DNA from: Celeribacter marinus
Lineage (GTDB): Bacteria; Pseudomonadota; Alphaproteobacteria; Rhodobacterales; Rhodobacteraceae
Assembly (NCBI RefSeq): GCF_001308265.1
Contig: NZ_CP012023.1
Location: forward strand, 1,750,932 to 1,814,931
DNA length: 64,000 bases
Direction: 5' to 3'
Made by a program: the position numbers and the translations under genes. Positions 62,701 to 64,000 of this stretch are shown piece by piece. How positions within the stretch are numbered: the stretch's first letter is position 1; the number at the start of each line of letters is the position of its first letter. Below the pieces are notes generated by a model. That model saw only the letters and a list, made by a program, of their open reading frames with translations, did not search any database and was not told where the DNA came from.

Positions 62701-64000
62701 CCTGATTGCCCGTCTGCGCCACTCGACCAAGGGTGTGACGCTGATTTCGCCTCCACCGCACCACGATATCTATTCGATCGAAGACCTCGCACAGCTGATC
62801 TACGATCTCAAACAGATCAACCCGCGGTGCAAAGTTACGGTGAAACTCGTGGCGTCCTCGGGTGTTGGCACGATTGCCGCAGGTGTGGCAAAGGCGAAAG
62901 CCGACGTGATCCTGATTTCAGGTCACAACGGTGGCACGGGCGCCTCCCCCGCAACCTCGATCAAATTCGCAGGTCTGCCATGGGAAATGGGCCTGACCGA
63001 AGCACACCAAGTGCTCGCGATGAACAACCTGCGTGACCGCGTCACTCTACGCACCGATGGTGGTTTGCGCACGGGTCGCGATATCGTCATGGCGGCGATG
63101 ATGGGGGCCGAGGAATACGGTATCGGTACCGCCGCACTTATCGCGATGGGCTGTATCATGGTGCGTCAATGCCAGTCGAACACCTGTCCCGTTGGCGTGT
63201 GTACCCAAGACGAAGATTTGCGGGCAAAGTTTACGGGCAACGCCGACAAAGTGGTAAACCTCATCACGTTCTACGCCCAAGAAGTGCGTGAATTGCTGGC
63301 CTCTATCGGTGCACGTAGCGTCGATGAAATCATCGGTCGTGCAGATCTTCTGACGCAGGTGTCACGCGGTTCTGCGCATCTTGATGACCTCGATCTCAAC
63401 CCGTTGTTGTTGTCGATGGATGGGGCCGAGAGCATTGTTTATGATCGCTCTAAGCCGCGCAATGCGGTGCCCGATACGCTCGATGCACAAATCGTGTCGG
63501 ACGCTGCGCGCTTCCTCAACGATGGCGAGAAAATGCAACTGTCCTACGCGGTGCAAAACACATTGCGCACCGTGGGGACACGTACCTCGTCGCATATCGT
63601 GACCAATTTCGGGATGCGCAACGATCTTCAGCCGGACCATTTGACCGTGAAACTTACGGGCTCGGCGGGTCAATCGCTCGGGGCGTTTGCAGCCCCCGGT
63701 TTGAAAATCGAAGTGTCGGGTGACGCAAACGACTATGTCGGCAAGGGTCTATCGGGTGGCATTATCGTCGTCCGACCACCGATGCACTCGCCGCTTGTCG
63801 CCTCTGAAAACACCATCATCGGCAACACTGTTTTGTACGGTGCGACCGATGGGTATTTGTTCGCCGCAGGGCGCGCAGGGGAACGTTTTGCCGTTCGCAA
63901 CTCTGGCGCAAAAGTGGTGATTGAGGGCTGTGGCTCAAACGGGTGCGAGTACATGACGGGGGGCACCGCGGTGATCCTTGGCACGATTGGCGCCAACTTC
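59759..64000 (+). CDS. gltB: Glutamate synthase (NADPH) large subunit, 3' end outside window
   Basis: Alpha subunit of GOGAT: makes two glutamates from glutamine and 2-oxoglutarate. 1414 residues are present of about 1500. The catalytic N-terminal cysteine of the glutaminase domain is Cys34 in EHSSCGVGLVV, exposed after removal of a 33-residue propeptide. YHQRYSTNTFPQWWLAQPF and LAHNGEINTLKGN belong to the amidotransferase. The central and FMN domains follow, with ISGHNGGTGASPATSIKFAG, and the [3Fe-4S] ligands are in CIMVRQCQSNTCPVGVC. The alpha-subunit beta-helix domain has begun at the edge (GGTAVILGTIG). ATG 59759 has GGAAGG upstream. The frame is open to base 64000. Confidence 0.97.
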   Translation, partial: MTVYDEKWAAREEAKRAYMSEHSLFREEDEHSSCGVGLVVSIDGSKSRKVVENGISALKAIWHRGAVDADGMTGDGAGIHVQIPVPFFYDQVERTGHTPRKGEMLAVGQVFLPRTDFGAQETCRTIVESEVLRMGYYIYGWRHVPVATSCLGDKANATRPEIEQILISNSKGVDEETFERELYVIRRRIEKAAAAAGVGQLYICSLSCRSIIYKGMMLAEQVAEFYPDLMDERFESAFAIYHQRYSTNTFPQWWLAQPFRMLAHNGEINTLKGNLNWMKSHEIRMASSTFGEMAEDIKPICPQGSSDSAALDAVFEVLVRAGRTAPMAKTMLVPESWSKNAQELPQSWRDMYSYVNSVMEPWDGPAALAMTDGRWVCAGLDRNGLRPMRYVVTGDGLVIAGSEVGMVPTDEATVVEKGALGPGQMLAVDMKAGKLYHDTEMKDCLANAQPFGEWVGKINDLDEELTGLEEKTLFSGDELKKRQIAAGYSIEELEQILAPMAEDGKETLASMGDDTPSAVLSEKYRPLSHFFRQNFSQVTNPPIDSLREFRVMSLKTRFGNLKNVLDEDSSQTEILVLESPFVGNAQFDALKTHFNAPMTEIDCTFDAAGGPTALREGLDRIRSEAEDAVRSGGGHIVLTDHMQNADKVAMPMILATSAVHSWLTRKGLRTFCSLGVRSAECIDPHYFAVLIGCGATIVNAYLAEDSLADRIDRGLLDCSLTEAVSRYRAAVDAGLLKIMAKMGISVISSYRGGLNFEAVGLSRAMVAEFFPGMHSRISGIGVNGIQRKVEIVHKQGFHGGNTLPIGGFYKSRKTGETHAWEAQAMHMLQSACDRASYEMWKQYSAKMKANPPIHLRDLLDIKALGKAVPIEEVESITSIRKRFVTPGMSLGALSPEAHKTLNVAMNRIGAKSDSGEGGEDPAHFVPEANGDNPSAKIKQVASGRFGVTAEYLNHCEELEIKVAQGAKPGEGGQLPGMKVTDLIARLRHSTKGVTLISPPPHHDIYSIEDLAQLIYDLKQINPRCKVTVKLVASSGVGTIAAGVAKAKADVILISGHNGGTGASPATSIKFAGLPWEMGLTEAHQVLAMNNLRDRVTLRTDGGLRTGRDIVMAAMMGAEEYGIGTAALIAMGCIMVRQCQSNTCPVGVCTQDEDLRAKFTGNADKVVNLITFYAQEVRELLASIGARSVDEIIGRADLLTQVSRGSAHLDDLDLNPLLLSMDGAESIVYDRSKPRNAVPDTLDAQIVSDAARFLNDGEKMQLSYAVQNTLRTVGTRTSSHIVTNFGMRNDLQPDHLTVKLTGSAGQSLGAFAAPGLKIEVSGDANDYVGKGLSGGIIVVRPPMHSPLVASENTIIGNTVLYGATDGYLFAAGRAGERFAVRNSGAKVVIEGCGSNGCEYMTGGTAVILGTIGANF

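Noticed and set aside
59723..63996. Long minus-strand open frames across the gltB region
   Set aside because: They are antisense shadows of gltB, which is open from 59759 to the window end and carries all family motifs.

Overview
The window is chromosomal DNA from an alphaproteobacterium, most likely a marine Rhodobacterales (Roseobacter-group) species. The evidence is the gene content and order: comF-grxC-nitrilase, rimP-nusA-ylxR-infB, secA divergent from a parvulin-argJ-mutT operon, dnaK-dnaJ behind an alphaproteobacterial RpoH-type promoter, lptC-lptA-lptB-hpf-ptsN, an NDUFA9-like protein, and alphaproteobacterial forms of Hsp33, ferrochelatase and UbiG. Base composition is moderate, with many GTG/TTG starts and tightly overlapping (ATGA) genes. 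No species name can be given from the sequence alone.

Layout. 0-12 kb is housekeeping: the C-terminal two thirds of NADP-malic enzyme, a ribokinase-like sugar kinase, argG, a small membrane protein, threonine ammonia-lyase, an Hpt protein divergent from a response regulator with a SpoIIE-type phosphatase, then Nudix, hslO, CoA-type Nudix, CCA-adding enzyme and an RlmD/RumA-like RNA methyltransferase. 12-14 kb is an envelope cluster with two L,D-transpeptidases around a CAP-domain lipoprotein. 14-20 kb holds hemH, a methyltransferase, comF, grxC, a nitrilase-family amidase, a MarR regulator, ubiG and prolyl aminopeptidase. 20-26 kb is the rimP-nusA-ylxR-infB translation operon, closed by a strong terminator and followed by a tiny unannotated reading frame. 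26-31.4 kb is mutT/argJ/parvulin and secA.

The accessory part is 31.4-36.2 kb. An AT-richer module with two convergent tyrosine recombinases, one full length and one consisting of only the catalytic domain, lies directly behind secA. It carries short repeats and core-site-like inverted repeats. An IS21-family element (istA-istB, about 2.54 kb) abuts it and has cut off the 3' half of radC, removing its catalytic domain. No target duplication is visible, so an IS-adjacent deletion or other rearrangement is likely.

36.9-41 kb is dnaJ, dnaK (with a near-perfect RpoH promoter), an AlkB-like dioxygenase and an orphan polysaccharide-type ABC-2 permease. 41.8-50.8 kb reads as a surface-glycan locus: cysQ, kdsB, galU, galE, two tandem related glycosyltransferases, a GT14-like glycosyltransferase with a long C-terminal extension, and a double-domain sulfotransferase. 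UDP-sugar supply (GalU/GalE), transfer (three GTs), sulfation, and removal of the sulfation by-product PAP (CysQ) would fit together as sulfated-glycan production. 50.8-55.6 kb (minus strand) is the RNase D-kdsD-lptC-lptA-lptB-hpf-ptsN block, without the rpoN that sits between lptB and hpf in enterobacteria. 55.8-64 kb has tRNA-Leu(CAG), an NDUFA9-like protein, uppP, and gltD-gltB (gltB runs off the window). The gltD-gltB spacer is unusually rich in repeats and complementary blocks.
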